DNA of 64,000 nucleotides from Novosphingobium sp. (GTDB taxonomy: Bacteria > Pseudomonadota > Alphaproteobacteria > Sphingomonadales > Sphingomonadaceae): the NCBI RefSeq assembly GCF_027489515.1, contig NZ_JAIXZS010000027.1, positions 24,446 through 88,445 on the forward strand. Reading direction: 5' to 3'. The notes under the pieces were generated by a model. That model was not told the origin of the DNA and did not search any database. It was given only the letters and a program-made list of their open reading frames with translations. How positions within the stretch are numbered: the stretch's first letter is position 1; the number at the start of each line of letters is the position of its first letter. The position numbers and the translations under genes were made by a program. This document shows positions 8,201 to 16,887 of this stretch, one piece after another.

Positions 8201-8539
8201 CTATTGGCCGTCCCGAGCGTCCGCCTCGTCTTCGACCTCGTCCTCGGGCGCGTTGGGCGCCGTGTTGCTCACTGCGGCGTTGCGGTGCGGGGATGGGCCA
8301 TCGTGCACCTGCTCCGGGCTGGATGGATCGAAGCCTCCACCCTCGTCGATCCGGCGTTTGTCGTCTTCAGCCCAAGACTGGAATTCGGTCTCGCGGGCTT
8401 CCTCGCTCGCGTGCGCATTCGGCCCGGTCTGGCTCCACCAGGCGCCCGCGCCGGTGGTGGTGAAAGCGATCGCGCTCACGGCCATTAACAGCGCCCACGC
8501 GAAGGCATACCAGCGGCTGCGGAAGAGCAGTTCGTACAC
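8201..8539 (-). CDS. Conserved-type hypothetical membrane-anchored protein
   Basis: A 112-residue protein that I do not recognise. It has one hydrophobic segment (about residues 11-35, FAWALLMAVSAIAFTTTGA) followed by an acidic, Asp/Glu/Pro-rich tail with no cysteines, so it is probably a single-pass membrane protein with a soluble C-terminal tail. GTG 8539 (MYELLFRSRWYAF) is the start; the aromatic, basic beginning is typical of an inner-membrane anchor. Codon use resembles neighbouring genes and the frame is open through the whole convergent gap with hbd. Confidence 0.6.
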   Translation of the reverse strand: MYELLFRSRWYAFAWALLMAVSAIAFTTTGAGAWWSQTGPNAHASEEARETEFQSWAEDDKRRIDEGGGFDPSSPEQVHDGPSPHRNAAVSNTAPNAPEDEVEDEADARDGQ

Positions 8540-8683
8540 GGTCGGAGTCCGATCGATTGCGCTTTCGGCAGTGTGCGGTCGGCGTGGTTAAGAAACGGCA
8601 AAGCGGACCAAATCGGATTAAAGTCGTCTAAGAAATCATCCTAAGTTATTGTGCTGTAAGTATTTTGTGGATTAGAACAAAGC

Positions 8684-9169
8684 ATGAAAATCCGCCATCC
8701 CGGCGCGATGATCAAGCATCTCTCCGTCCGCTTCCTCGTCTCGCTCGGCGCGATGGCAGGGTTTTCCCTCGTAACCCCGCAGTCGAACGCGGCAGGTGCA
8801 GCTTCCGGCGATCGGGAAGCCGCCGCATTCACCCGGTGCGAGGGGCGGGAGCGCGTCACCTGCATCGTTGATGGCGATACGTTCTGGTATCGAGGCCTCA
8901 AGATCCGCATCGCCGATATCAACGCGCCCGAACTCGGCCATCCCTCCTGCGCCTACGAGGCGCGGCTGGCCGAAAGCGCGACCCGGCGGCTGACCGATCT
9001 GCTCAATGCCGGTCCCTTCACATTGGCTGTCGAAGGGCGCGAGACTGACCGCTATGGCCGCGCGCTGCGCGTGGTCCTGCGCGGCGGGCGCAGCCTTGGC
9101 GAAGTGCTCGAACGCGAAGGCCTTGCCGAACACTGGCAAGGCCGGCGCGGTGACTGGTGCGCCGGTTGA
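8684..9169 (+). CDS. Secreted thermonuclease-family (SNase-like) nuclease
   Basis: A 161-residue exported protein with an N-terminal signal sequence (SVRFLVSLGAMAGFSLV, ending near AAGA) and an SNase-like OB-fold domain (PF00565). Seen: VDGDTFWYRGLKIRIADINAPEL with the catalytic-type Arg and Asp, and DRYGRALRVVL carrying the second conserved Arg. The domain is short, as in the compact bacterial thermonuclease homologues. ATG 8684 is used, with an in-frame ATG 8708 nine codons later also able to begin the signal peptide. It is convergent with the TetR gene. Confidence 0.88.
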   Translation: MKIRHPGAMIKHLSVRFLVSLGAMAGFSLVTPQSNAAGAASGDREAAAFTRCEGRERVTCIVDGDTFWYRGLKIRIADINAPELGHPSCAYEARLAESATRRLTDLLNAGPFTLAVEGRETDRYGRALRVVLRGGRSLGEVLEREGLAEHWQGRRGDWCAG

Positions 9170-9175
9170 TCGGGT

Positions 9176-9811
9176 CTACGCTGCCCGAAGGCCGCTTACA
9201 CCCATGGCGCCGCGGTCCTGCGCCGAGAGCCCGTCGAACATCGCATCGATGATCCGCGCCAGCTTCTCTTCGCTCAGCCTGTCCATCAGCATGCCCATCA
9301 CGCCGATGTTGCAATAGGGCGAGACCATCTGGTTGATCAGGCTCAGCGTCATGTCGATCTCGAGCCCGGGGAAGAAGCCTTCGCCCATCGCCTCGGCAAT
9401 GATCATGCTGAGGTAGTGATCGGCAAGGTCGACGTAGCTGCGCACCTGCTCGAAGTATTCGTTGCCGAGTTCGACATACATCTCGTGCGCCACGGGATCG
9501 GCACGGTAGGCATCGCGCATCATCACGAAGCGGCGCGCGAAGAACTCGTACATCTTGCGGCGGGGCGGCAGCTCGCTGGCGACCACTTCCTCCATGATCG
9601 CAACCTTGGGGCGGAACCAGTACTCGGCCACCGCTTCGAGCAGCGCCTCCCGGCTCTCGAAATAGCGCAGCACCTGCGCCGGAGAGATCCCCGCACGCGC
9701 CGCCACTTCCTGCATCGTCAGCGCCTGTCCGCCGCGTTCTTCGATCAGTTCACACGCCAATGCGACGAGGCGCTCCTGACCGGCTTCGATATCGGACTGC
9801 GCGCGTGGCAT
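9176..9811 (-). CDS. TetR-family transcriptional regulator
   Basis: A 211-residue TetR/AcrR repressor. The HTH is ALTMQEVAARAGISPAQVLRYFESREALLEAVAEYW, placed as usual about 30-65 residues from the start; the C-terminal ligand-binding domain is helical and unassigned. ATG 9811 gives the typical length. ATG 9856 (15 residues longer, basic) has a good GGAG at 6 bases and cannot be excluded. It is divergent from the 5'-nucleotidase gene, so it may regulate that gene or itself from the 9812-9936 gap. The ligand cannot be predicted. Confidence 0.88.
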   Translation of the reverse strand: MPRAQSDIEAGQERLVALACELIEERGGQALTMQEVAARAGISPAQVLRYFESREALLEAVAEYWFRPKVAIMEEVVASELPPRRKMYEFFARRFVMMRDAYRADPVAHEMYVELGNEYFEQVRSYVDLADHYLSMIIAEAMGEGFFPGLEIDMTLSLINQMVSPYCNIGVMGMLMDRLSEEKLARIIDAMFDGLSAQDRGAMGVSGLRAA

Positions 9812-9936
9812 GTTATGATCCTGTCGCCGGGGAGGCCTATAGGTCTTTTTAGGCATTGCCGGCTCCGGTTTCAATTCCGCTTCAGGTAATTGATCGAGCA
9901 CGGATCGGCGCAGGTTCGAGCAAGGAAGACCAGGAT

Positions 9937-11709
9937 ATGACCATGATGGGCAACGCCGGCCGTCACAGTGCGATTGCTGCAGTGCTAGCGCTGGCGACGC
10001 TGCTGTCTGCCTGCGCTGCACCGCGCGGGGCGGCAGGTGTGGCTTCGGCCCCGCCGCCAGCGGCGCCGGTCGAAGTCGCCATTCTCGCCTTCAACGATTT
10101 TCACGGGAACCTTGAACCCCCGCGCCAGAGCGTCGTCACGCCCGATGGACAGGGCGGCACTGCGCAGGTCCCCGCCGGCGGCGCGGCGTGGCTGGCAAGC
10201 GCCCTCGATGCGCTACGCGCGCGCCATCCCAACTCGATGACCGTCGCGGCGGGCGATCTGATCAGCGCTTCGCCGCTCGCCTCATCGCTGTTTCTCGATG
10301 AACCCTCGGTCGAAGTGCTGAGCCGCCTCGGTCTCGATTACGCGGCAGTAGGCAACCACGAGTTCGATCGCGGCACGAAGGAACTGCTGCGCATGCAGGC
10401 GGGCGGCTGCGAAAAGCTCACCGCGCGCGAACCGTGCCAGCTCGAACGCTTTGCCGGCGCGCGGTTCCGCTATCTTGCTGCCAGCACGCTCGCCGCGGGT
10501 GGCACGCCGCTCTTTCCGGCGAGTGCGATCCGCACCTTCGGCAGCGGCGCGGGGCAGGTGAAAGTCGGCGTGATCGGCCTCACGCTGAGGGGCACGCCAT
10601 CCCTCGTCAATCCCTCGGGCATTGCCGATCTCACCTTCGCCGACGAGGCGGACACCATCAACGCCGAGGTTCCGAAGCTCAAGGCTGAGGGCGCCGATGC
10701 CGTGGTCGTGCTGATCCACCAGGGCGGGAAGGCATCGGGCACGCCTGATCCCAATGGCTGCGCGGGCTTTGATGGCGAGATCCTGCCGATCCTGCAGCGC
10801 CTTTCGGGCGCCGTCGATGTCGTCGTCTCGGGCCACACGCATGCCGATTACATCTGCGATCTGCCGACCAGCGATCCGGCACGGCGGGTTCTGCTCACCA
10901 GCGCGGGTCTCTATGGCAAGGAACTGACCGAGATCACGCTCACTATCGATCCCGGGCAGCACCGCGTCACCGCCCGCAGCGCGCGCAACCTTATTGTGCA
11001 ATCGCAGCCGTTCACTTCGGCCAAGGGCCCGGTCGCGCTTTCGCCGCTGGTCCCCGCCTATGCGCCGCGCGCCGATATCGCCGCCTATATCCAGCGCTAC
11101 GTCGATGCCTCGAAGGCCTTCGCGACCCGGCCGGTGGGCAAGCTGTCGGGTTCTGCGGGGAAGGCCGAGGGCGCCGCTGGCGGCCCACTCGGCAACCTCA
11201 TCGCCGATGCGCAGCTCGCCGCCACCCGCTCCGCAGGCGCGCAGATCGCGCTGATGAACCCCTTTGGTATCCGCGCGGCCATCGTCCCTGCCGCCGATGG
11301 CACGGTCACCTTCGGCGATATCTACCTGGCCCAGCCCTTCGGCAGCGCCCTCATCACCGAATCGCTCACGGGTGCTCAGATCAAGGCCGTGCTCGAACAG
11401 GGCTTCGATGACATCGGGCCAGATCAGGCGCTCGCCCCCTCGAAGGGCTTTGCCTACCGCATCGACCGCCGCGCACCGCTTGGCAGCCGGATCACCGCAA
11501 TCACGCTGGGCGGCAAGCCACTCGATCCCGCCGCGCAGTACCGGGTGACCATGAACGGCTTCCTCGCGCTCGGCGGCGACGGCTTCACCGTGTTCAAGGC
11601 GGGCCGCGATGCGGTGACCGGGCCGACCGATATCGAGGCGCTGGAAGCACTCTTCCGCAGCGCCCCCCGGCTCGATGTACCGGTGGAGGAACGCGTCACT
11701 GCCGGCTGA
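9937..11709 (+). CDS. UshA-type 5'-nucleotidase/metallophosphatase lipoprotein
   Basis: A 590-residue periplasmic enzyme that hydrolyses nucleotides or nucleotide sugars. It has a lipobox signal peptide (ATLLSAC, Cys near residue 27), so it is probably lipid-anchored. The N-terminal calcineurin-like metallophosphatase domain shows AFNDFHGNL, AGDLISASPL, GNHEFDRG and VVSGHTHADY, which supply the dinuclear metal ligands. The C-terminal 5_nucleotid_C domain begins around PVGKLSGSAG and includes NLIADAQLAA and NPFGIRA. ATG 9937 is chosen because it starts the signal peptide and is preceded by AGGA. It is divergent from TetR. Confidence 0.93.
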   Translation: MTMMGNAGRHSAIAAVLALATLLSACAAPRGAAGVASAPPPAAPVEVAILAFNDFHGNLEPPRQSVVTPDGQGGTAQVPAGGAAWLASALDALRARHPNSMTVAAGDLISASPLASSLFLDEPSVEVLSRLGLDYAAVGNHEFDRGTKELLRMQAGGCEKLTAREPCQLERFAGARFRYLAASTLAAGGTPLFPASAIRTFGSGAGQVKVGVIGLTLRGTPSLVNPSGIADLTFADEADTINAEVPKLKAEGADAVVVLIHQGGKASGTPDPNGCAGFDGEILPILQRLSGAVDVVVSGHTHADYICDLPTSDPARRVLLTSAGLYGKELTEITLTIDPGQHRVTARSARNLIVQSQPFTSAKGPVALSPLVPAYAPRADIAAYIQRYVDASKAFATRPVGKLSGSAGKAEGAAGGPLGNLIADAQLAATRSAGAQIALMNPFGIRAAIVPAADGTVTFGDIYLAQPFGSALITESLTGAQIKAVLEQGFDDIGPDQALAPSKGFAYRIDRRAPLGSRITAITLGGKPLDPAAQYRVTMNGFLALGGDGFTVFKAGRDAVTGPTDIEALEALFRSAPRLDVPVEERVTAG

Positions 11710-11712
11710 GGC

Positions 11713-12216
11713 TCAGCCGAACAGCCAGCGCCCCAACAGGCGGTGAAACGGAAAGGTCAGCGCGCCTGCCGTCAGCAGCCCGCCGATGACCAGCCCGCGC
11801 ACCGTGCGGCGATGGGCGGCGTGATCATGCGCGCGGGCGGTGAGTACAAGGCGCGGGGTCTGCACCGCCACGAAGGCGGAGAGCAGGTGGATCACGCTGA
11901 AATGTCCATGATTGGTCTCGAGGATCCAGAAGCTGTCGAGCGCCGACACGAACATCGCACCTGCCCAGATCGTGCCCAACCGCCGGTGCAGCCGCGTACC
12001 CCGCTTCTGCCACAGGATCACCGGGGTCAGCGTCAGCGCGAAGATCACCGTCAGCAGATGCAGCCAGACCGCCGGCGGCACTGTGCTCCAACCGGATCGG
12101 CCACGCACGATGGCAACCAGCGCGGCAGCGAGCAGGGCCAGCGCGGCCCAGCCCAGCGCGCGCTCCAGCCGGTCGGGGGTAATCGGCTGCGCGTGCTTCA
12201 GCGTTTCGGCGGCCAT
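11713..12216 (-). CDS. DUF2306-like four-helix membrane protein
   Basis: A 167-residue integral membrane protein with about four transmembrane helices and conserved-looking histidines (HLLTVIFALTLTPV, HRRLGTIWAGAMF, HLLSAFVAV, HRRTVRGLVIGGL), the pattern of the DUF2306 family, whose function is not known. ATG 12216 begins inside the 3' end of the upstream DUF1295 gene (19-base overlap), so the two are probably translationally coupled in the acyltransferase-DUF1295-DUF2306 operon. A lipid- or heme-related membrane role is only suggested by the neighbours and histidines. Confidence 0.75.
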   Translation of the reverse strand: MAAETLKHAQPITPDRLERALGWAALALLAAALVAIVRGRSGWSTVPPAVWLHLLTVIFALTLTPVILWQKRGTRLHRRLGTIWAGAMFVSALDSFWILETNHGHFSVIHLLSAFVAVQTPRLVLTARAHDHAAHRRTVRGLVIGGLLTAGALTFPFHRLLGRWLFG

Positions 12217-12983
12217 GGAATGAACCCGGACGTGCGCCGCACATAGTCGGCATATTCGGGGCGACGCAGGACAAGACCCTTTTCGAGCAGCGGCTTGCCC
12301 GACCAGCGGGTGAGTGTGAACGTGAGGAACACCGGCCCCGCCAGCGAAGCGAGCGCAACCGGCAAGCCGGCCTCGCTGGCCGCCAGCCAGATCCCCCACC
12401 ACACGCAGGCATCGCCGAAGTAGTTGGGATGGCGGGTGTAGCGCCACAGCCCGGTATCGAGCACTTTGCCCTTGCTCGCAGGATCGGCGCGGAAGCGCGT
12501 GAGCTGCGCATCGCCGATCGTTTCAAAGCCGAACCCGATCAGCCACAATGCGCCGCCCGCCATGGCCAGCGGGCCGATGCCTTCGCTGCCGGCCGCCAGT
12601 ACGCCGAGCTGCGCGGGCAAGCACGTCACGTAGAGCAGCACGGCCTGCACGGCGAAGACTTGCGCTGCCGCCCGGCCATATGTCCCGGCTTTGCGCGCCT
12701 TGCCCAGCATCCGGGCATAGCGCACGTCCTCGCCATGCGCGCGCCATCGGGTGTAGAGGTGCCAGCCCAGTCGCGCACCCCAGATCAGCGCCATTGCTGC
12801 GATCAGGCTCGCGCGCGGACCCTTTTCCGGCGCCTGCGCCCAGGCCGAAACCGCCAGCACCGCCATCGCCGCGCCCCACACCGCGTCAATAAAGCTGACA
12901 TCGCCGATCTTCGCTGCGGTGCGCGCCAGCAGAGCCATCAGCACGGCGAGCGCGATGGCATTGACGATAAGTCCTTCAAGCAT
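12198..12983 (-). CDS. DUF1295 family membrane protein (steroid 5-alpha-reductase-like fold)
   Basis: A 261-residue multi-pass membrane protein. The diagnostic C-terminal motif TGLWRYTRHPNYFGD, followed by WWGIW and later EYADYVRRTSGFIPWPP, identifies DUF1295, related to isoprenylcysteine methyltransferase/sterol reductase folds. The natural substrate is unknown; NAD(P)-dependent lipid reduction or methylation is the family-level guess. ATG 12983 (MLEGLIV) lies in the end of the acyltransferase gene (8-base overlap, ATGCTTGA), indicating coupling. About seven membrane helices are visible. Confidence 0.85.
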   Translation of the reverse strand: MLEGLIVNAIALAVLMALLARTAAKIGDVSFIDAVWGAAMAVLAVSAWAQAPEKGPRASLIAAMALIWGARLGWHLYTRWRAHGEDVRYARMLGKARKAGTYGRAAAQVFAVQAVLLYVTCLPAQLGVLAAGSEGIGPLAMAGGALWLIGFGFETIGDAQLTRFRADPASKGKVLDTGLWRYTRHPNYFGDACVWWGIWLAASEAGLPVALASLAGPVFLTFTLTRWSGKPLLEKGLVLRRPEYADYVRRTSGFIPWPPKR

Positions 12984-13602
12984 TGAACATCCCTGCAAAG
13001 TCCTTGATTCCGCGCTCCGGATGCTTCGGCGTCACGCTCCTGTAAATCTCCGCCACCTGCTGCATGTCCGCCTTGTAGTCGCCGGTCGGCATGATCGCGG
13101 GGCCAAGCCCGCCGACCTTGCGGCCATAGTCCATCAGCCCGACGACCATCGGCACGCCCGCGCCCAGCGCGATATGATAGAAGCCCGTGCGCCATTGCTG
13201 CACCGCGCTTCTCGTGCCCTCGGGCGCGATCGTCAGCGCAAAGCGGTCACGCCGCCCGAACTCGGCGATCATCGCATCGACGACGTTGTGCCGCGCCGAA
13301 CGGTCGATCGAGATGCCGCCCATGTCGCGCATGAAGCCGCCCAGCGGCCAGCGGAACAGGCTGTCCTTGGCCATGAAACGCGCATCGAGCCCCAGCTCGT
13401 TCACAAGGCCGAGGAAGTAGACGAAATCCCAGTTCGAGGTGTGCGGTGCGGCGATGATCACATAGCGCTCGCCCGGCGGCGGTGTGCCCACGGCCTTCCA
13501 GCCCTGCATCCGGTAAAAGCCGAGCAGCGCGCGCTTCACCACGCGCGAGGACAGACTTGCCCGCCTGTCCTCAAGCTCCCGCGCAAACGTTCCTGCGTCC
13601 AT
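12976..13602 (-). CDS. PlsC-like 1-acylglycerol-3-phosphate acyltransferase family protein
   Basis: A 208-residue acyltransferase of the LPLAT superfamily. Seen: the catalytic H-x4-D motif in APHTSNWDFVYF, the substrate-binding motif IAPEGTRS, and GGISIDRSA between them. It lacks a strong N-terminal membrane anchor, like the shorter family members. It probably acylates a lysolipid at the inner membrane; the exact acceptor is unknown. ATG 13602 gives MDAGTFARELEDRR. It is the first gene of a three-gene operon with DUF1295 and DUF2306 proteins, and divergent from marR. Confidence 0.88.
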   Translation of the reverse strand: MDAGTFARELEDRRASLSSRVVKRALLGFYRMQGWKAVGTPPPGERYVIIAAPHTSNWDFVYFLGLVNELGLDARFMAKDSLFRWPLGGFMRDMGGISIDRSARHNVVDAMIAEFGRRDRFALTIAPEGTRSAVQQWRTGFYHIALGAGVPMVVGLMDYGRKVGGLGPAIMPTGDYKADMQQVAEIYRSVTPKHPERGIKDFAGMFNA

Positions 13603-13699
13603 CCGCCACTCTCCCCCGCGGTCATTTCTAGCGAGGCGGAGCGAGCTTGTCGAAGGGGAACCAGCGTCGACGGGACTACCCTTTTAGCCTGCCTTGACG

Positions 13700-13719
13700 A
13701 TAATAAGCATGGCTATTAT
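13700..13719. promoter_or_regulatory. Palindrome overlapping marR promoter (putative MarR operator)
   Basis: ATAATA (13700-13705) and TATTAT (13714-13719) form a perfect inverted repeat around an 8-base spacer with CATG at its centre, the usual size and AT-rich character of MarR operators. TTGACG (13694-13699) fits a -35, and TATGTG (13717-13722) a 17-base-spaced weak -10. Repressor binding would block this promoter. Confidence 0.55.
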
Positions 13720-13729
13720 GTGCGTGCCT

Positions 13730-14194
13730 ATGCAGAACAATATCGCTTTCCTGACCTCGGATGTGAGCCGCCTGCTGCGCAAGCGCTTCGATGTGGTCAG
13801 CCGCCGCTTTGGCGTCACCGGCCCGCAGTGGCGCATGCTCGCAGCGCTGCGCCGCACCCCTGGCATCAATCAGGGCGCATTGGCGCAGTGGCTCGAAGTC
13901 GAAGCGATCACTGCCGGCCGCATGATCGACCGGCTGGAGAAGTCCGGCATGGTCGAGCGCCGCGCCGATCCCAATGACCGCCGCGCCTGGCGCCTGTTCC
14001 TCACCGATGCCGCCACGCCGCTGCTCGATGAACTGTTCATCTGCGCCACCGATGTGTTCGAGGAAGCGCAGCAAGGCTTCACGCCCGCCGAGCGCGATCT
14101 GCTGCTGGTGCTGCTCGAACGCGTGCGCGCCAACCTTCTTGAGGAGCCGCCCGCCGACAAGGCCCTTGCGGAAGGAGCGCTGGCTCATGGCTGA
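13730..14194 (+). CDS. MarR-family regulator of the emrAB efflux operon
   Basis: A 154-residue MarR protein. The winged HTH is visible as VTGPQWRMLAALRR ... NQGALAQWLEVEAITAGRMIDRLEKSGMVERR, with the wing ADPNDRRAWRLFLT. In-frame starts exist at TTG 13694, ATG 13709, 13718 and 13730. ATG 13730 (MQNNIAFL) is preferred because the promoter and palindrome occupy the upstream ones, which would imply a nearly leaderless mRNA. The stop overlaps the emrA start by 8 bases, so regulator and pump are co-transcribed. It probably represses this operon and is released by a hydrophobic or phenolic compound (inference from the family). Confidence 0.9.
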   Translation: MQNNIAFLTSDVSRLLRKRFDVVSRRFGVTGPQWRMLAALRRTPGINQGALAQWLEVEAITAGRMIDRLEKSGMVERRADPNDRRAWRLFLTDAATPLLDELFICATDVFEEAQQGFTPAERDLLLVLLERVRANLLEEPPADKALAEGALAHG

Positions 14195-15257
14195 AGCCGA
14201 TCCTTTCAAGCCAAGCGCAGCGGACAGCGCCGATGGCGAGCGCCGCAAGGCCACGCGGGCCAAGCGGATGCGCCTTGTCGCCATGCTGCTGGTCCCCGCG
14301 CTGGTCGTCGGAGGGGCGCTCGTCTGGTGGTTCGGCAATCCGGGCGACGTGTCGACCGACAACGCCTATGTGAAGCAGGACATTGTCTCGATCGCGGGCG
14401 AAGTGAACGGCCTCGTCGTTGCCGTGAACGTGCGCGAGAACCAGCAGGTCAAGGCGGGTGACGTGCTGTTCCGGATCGATCCCACCAGCTACGAAGTCGC
14501 GATCCGCCAGGCCGATGCGCAGATTGCCAGCGCGCAGGCGAACATCACCGCGCTTTCTGCGGATGTCGGGGCCAATGCTGCCAATATTGCTGGTGCGCGC
14601 GATGATCTCGCGCTCGCGGAGGCGCAGTATGCGCGCGAGAAGGCGCTGCTCGATCGCGGCTTCAACACTCGCGCCCGGATGGACGAGGCGCAGCATGCTG
14701 TCGCCGCCGCGCGGGACCGGCTGGCCTCGGTTGCCGCCGAAGTCGAAAAGGCCCGCGCGCAGCTGGCCAATGGCGCGCAGGTGCCTGGTCTCAATCCGCG
14801 CGTCGCCTCAGCCGAGGCCACCCGCGCGAAGGCTGCGCTCGATCTTGCGCGCACCGTGGTCCGCGCGCCGGTTTCGGGGCGCGTCACGCAAGTGAACCGT
14901 CTGCAGATCGGCCAGATGGTGTTCACCGGCGTGCCGATGCTTTCGATCGTGCGCGAAGGCGGGGCGCGGGTCGAGGCCAACTTCAAGGAAACCGATCTGG
15001 CCCGCATGCGCGCCGGCCAGCCCGCAGAGGTGCGGCTCGATGCCTACCCCGGTCTCAAGCTCAAGGGCCATGTCGATAGCATCGGTGCGGGTACCGGCTC
15101 CGAATTCTCGGTGCTGCCCGCGCAGAACGCGACCGGCAACTGGGTGAAGGTGACCCAGCGCGTACCGGTGCGCATCGCCATCGACTCGTCCAGCGGAGAC
15201 CGCCCGCTGATCGCTGGCCTCAGCGCGAACGTGACGGTCCATGTCGGCAGCAAGTAA
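14187..15257 (+). CDS. emrA: EmrA-like membrane fusion protein (HlyD family)
   Basis: A 356-residue periplasmic adaptor. It has one N-terminal membrane anchor (VAMLLVPALVVGGALVWWF, about residues 29-48), the first half-lipoyl motif VSIAGEVNGLVVAVNVRENQQV, a coiled-coil hairpin (about residues 110-210, rich in Ala/Glu/Arg), the second half-lipoyl TVVRAPVSGRVTQVN and a beta-barrel domain. It links the DHA2 pump to an outer-membrane channel for drug export. ATG 14187 overlaps marR by 8 bases; the gene overlaps emrB by 17 bases. No TolC homologue is in view. Confidence 0.93.
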   Translation: MAEADPFKPSAADSADGERRKATRAKRMRLVAMLLVPALVVGGALVWWFGNPGDVSTDNAYVKQDIVSIAGEVNGLVVAVNVRENQQVKAGDVLFRIDPTSYEVAIRQADAQIASAQANITALSADVGANAANIAGARDDLALAEAQYAREKALLDRGFNTRARMDEAQHAVAAARDRLASVAAEVEKARAQLANGAQVPGLNPRVASAEATRAKAALDLARTVVRAPVSGRVTQVNRLQIGQMVFTGVPMLSIVREGGARVEANFKETDLARMRAGQPAEVRLDAYPGLKLKGHVDSIGAGTGSEFSVLPAQNATGNWVKVTQRVPVRIAIDSSSGDRPLIAGLSANVTVHVGSK

Positions 15258-16794
15258 TCCGCAGCAGCCTGCCTGGCTGGTGAAACACCGCCCGTTGCTG
15301 TTCACCGCAGTGATGGCGGCGATGGTGATGCAGGTCCTCGATACCACGATTGCCAACGTCGCGCTGCCGCACATGGAAGCCTCGCTTTCGGCCACGCAGG
15401 AAACGATCAGCTGGGTGCTGACAAGCTATGTGCTTGCCTCCGCGGTGGCGTTGCCACTGGGCGGCTGGCTGGTCGACCGGTTCGGCATCCGCGTGGTGTT
15501 CACGCTTTCGGTGGTGGCTTTCACCGCCGCCTCCATCCTCTGCGGTCTTGCCCAGAACCTCGGGCAGATGGTGGCGTTCCGCGTGATTCAAGGGATCGGC
15601 GGCGCATTCCTCTCTCCCTTTGCGCAGACCGTGATGCTCAATTCGAGCACCACGGAGGAGCGCCCCAAGATGATGGCGCTGTTCACGCAAGGCGTGATGC
15701 TCGGCCCCATCGCCGGGCCGCTGCTTGGCGGCTACATCACCGAAAGCTATTCGTGGCGCTGGGTGTTCTTCATCAACGTGCCGATCGGCATCGCCGCGGG
15801 CCTCGTGCTGTGGTGGCTGCTGCCGCGCCAGAACGCGCTCCGCCGCCCGATCGACCTGACCGGCTGGCTGCTGGTCGCCCTCGCGCTCGCCTCGTTCCAG
15901 CTCATGCTCGATCGCGGTCCTTCGCAGGATTGGTTCAGCAGCGCCGAAGTGGTGACCTATGCCGTGATCTGGGCCTGCAGCGCATGGATGGCGGTGGTTC
16001 ACCTCGTCACTGCCGATAAGCCGCTGTTCCCGGGCCGCATGTTCGCCGATGCCAATTTCGTCGCCAGCCTCATCTTCATGTTCCTGATCGGCTGCGTGAT
16101 GATGGCGGTGCTCGCGCTTCTGCCGGGGTTGCTCCAGGGCATCTACGGCTACCCGGCGGTGGATGCCGGCTGGCTGCTTGCCCCGCGCGGGCTGGGCCTT
16201 CTGGCGACGATCACCCTGCTCGGTCGCTGGATCACGAAGATGGACCCGCGCATCGCGCTCACCATCGGCATGGGGCTTTCGGGCTGGTCGCTGTGGCTGA
16301 TGGCGGGATGGTCGCCCGATATGCCGATGACCCCGATTTTCGTCACCGGCCTCATTCAGGGCGTGGGCATCAGTTTCACGATCATGCCGATCAACCTGAT
16401 CGCCTTCGCCACGCTGCCGCCCGAATTGCGCACCGATGCGGCGGGGCTCAACAACCTGATGCGCTCGATCGGCGCTTCGATCGGCATCGCGGTCTGCACC
16501 TTCATGCTCGCGCGCAACATCCAGGTGAACCATGCCGAAATGGGCGCGCAGATTACGCGGATGAGCGTGCCGTTCGATCTCGACCGCATTACGGCTTATG
16601 GCGGCGTCTCCGAAGCCGGGATGCGAGTGGTCGATGGCATGGTCAACAAGCAGGCGGCGATGATCGGCTACCTCAACGATTTCTACATGATGGGCCTGCT
16701 GTGCTGGGCTTCGATCCCGGTGCTGTTCTTTGTGAAGGCAGGGAAGCCGGCCATGGGCGGCCCGCCGATGCAGGCTGCGGCGGCGGATCACTGA
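15241..16794 (+). CDS. emrB: EmrB-like DHA2 family multidrug exporter
   Basis: A 517-residue major-facilitator protein with about 14 membrane helices, of the DHA2 family (drug:H+ antiporter). Seen: motif D1 region LDTTIANVALPHME in TM1, motif A-type GWLVDRFGIRVVF, motif C-type GVMLGPIAGPLLGGYI, and SWRWVFFINVPIG. It forms a tripartite pump with EmrA. ATG 15241 lies inside the emrA end. The long loop between the last two helices (residues about 430-475) is normal for the family. Confidence 0.94.
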   Translation: MSAASNPQQPAWLVKHRPLLFTAVMAAMVMQVLDTTIANVALPHMEASLSATQETISWVLTSYVLASAVALPLGGWLVDRFGIRVVFTLSVVAFTAASILCGLAQNLGQMVAFRVIQGIGGAFLSPFAQTVMLNSSTTEERPKMMALFTQGVMLGPIAGPLLGGYITESYSWRWVFFINVPIGIAAGLVLWWLLPRQNALRRPIDLTGWLLVALALASFQLMLDRGPSQDWFSSAEVVTYAVIWACSAWMAVVHLVTADKPLFPGRMFADANFVASLIFMFLIGCVMMAVLALLPGLLQGIYGYPAVDAGWLLAPRGLGLLATITLLGRWITKMDPRIALTIGMGLSGWSLWLMAGWSPDMPMTPIFVTGLIQGVGISFTIMPINLIAFATLPPELRTDAAGLNNLMRSIGASIGIAVCTFMLARNIQVNHAEMGAQITRMSVPFDLDRITAYGGVSEAGMRVVDGMVNKQAAMIGYLNDFYMMGLLCWASIPVLFFVKAGKPAMGGPPMQAAAADH

Positions 16795-16887
16795 AGAAAA
16801 TCTTGGGCCTGCCCCATTATTCGGGAGGTTGCCGGTCCCGGTCCCGAGGTCTAACCGCCGTGCCTGTCAAGCGAGGACGCTCTACCC

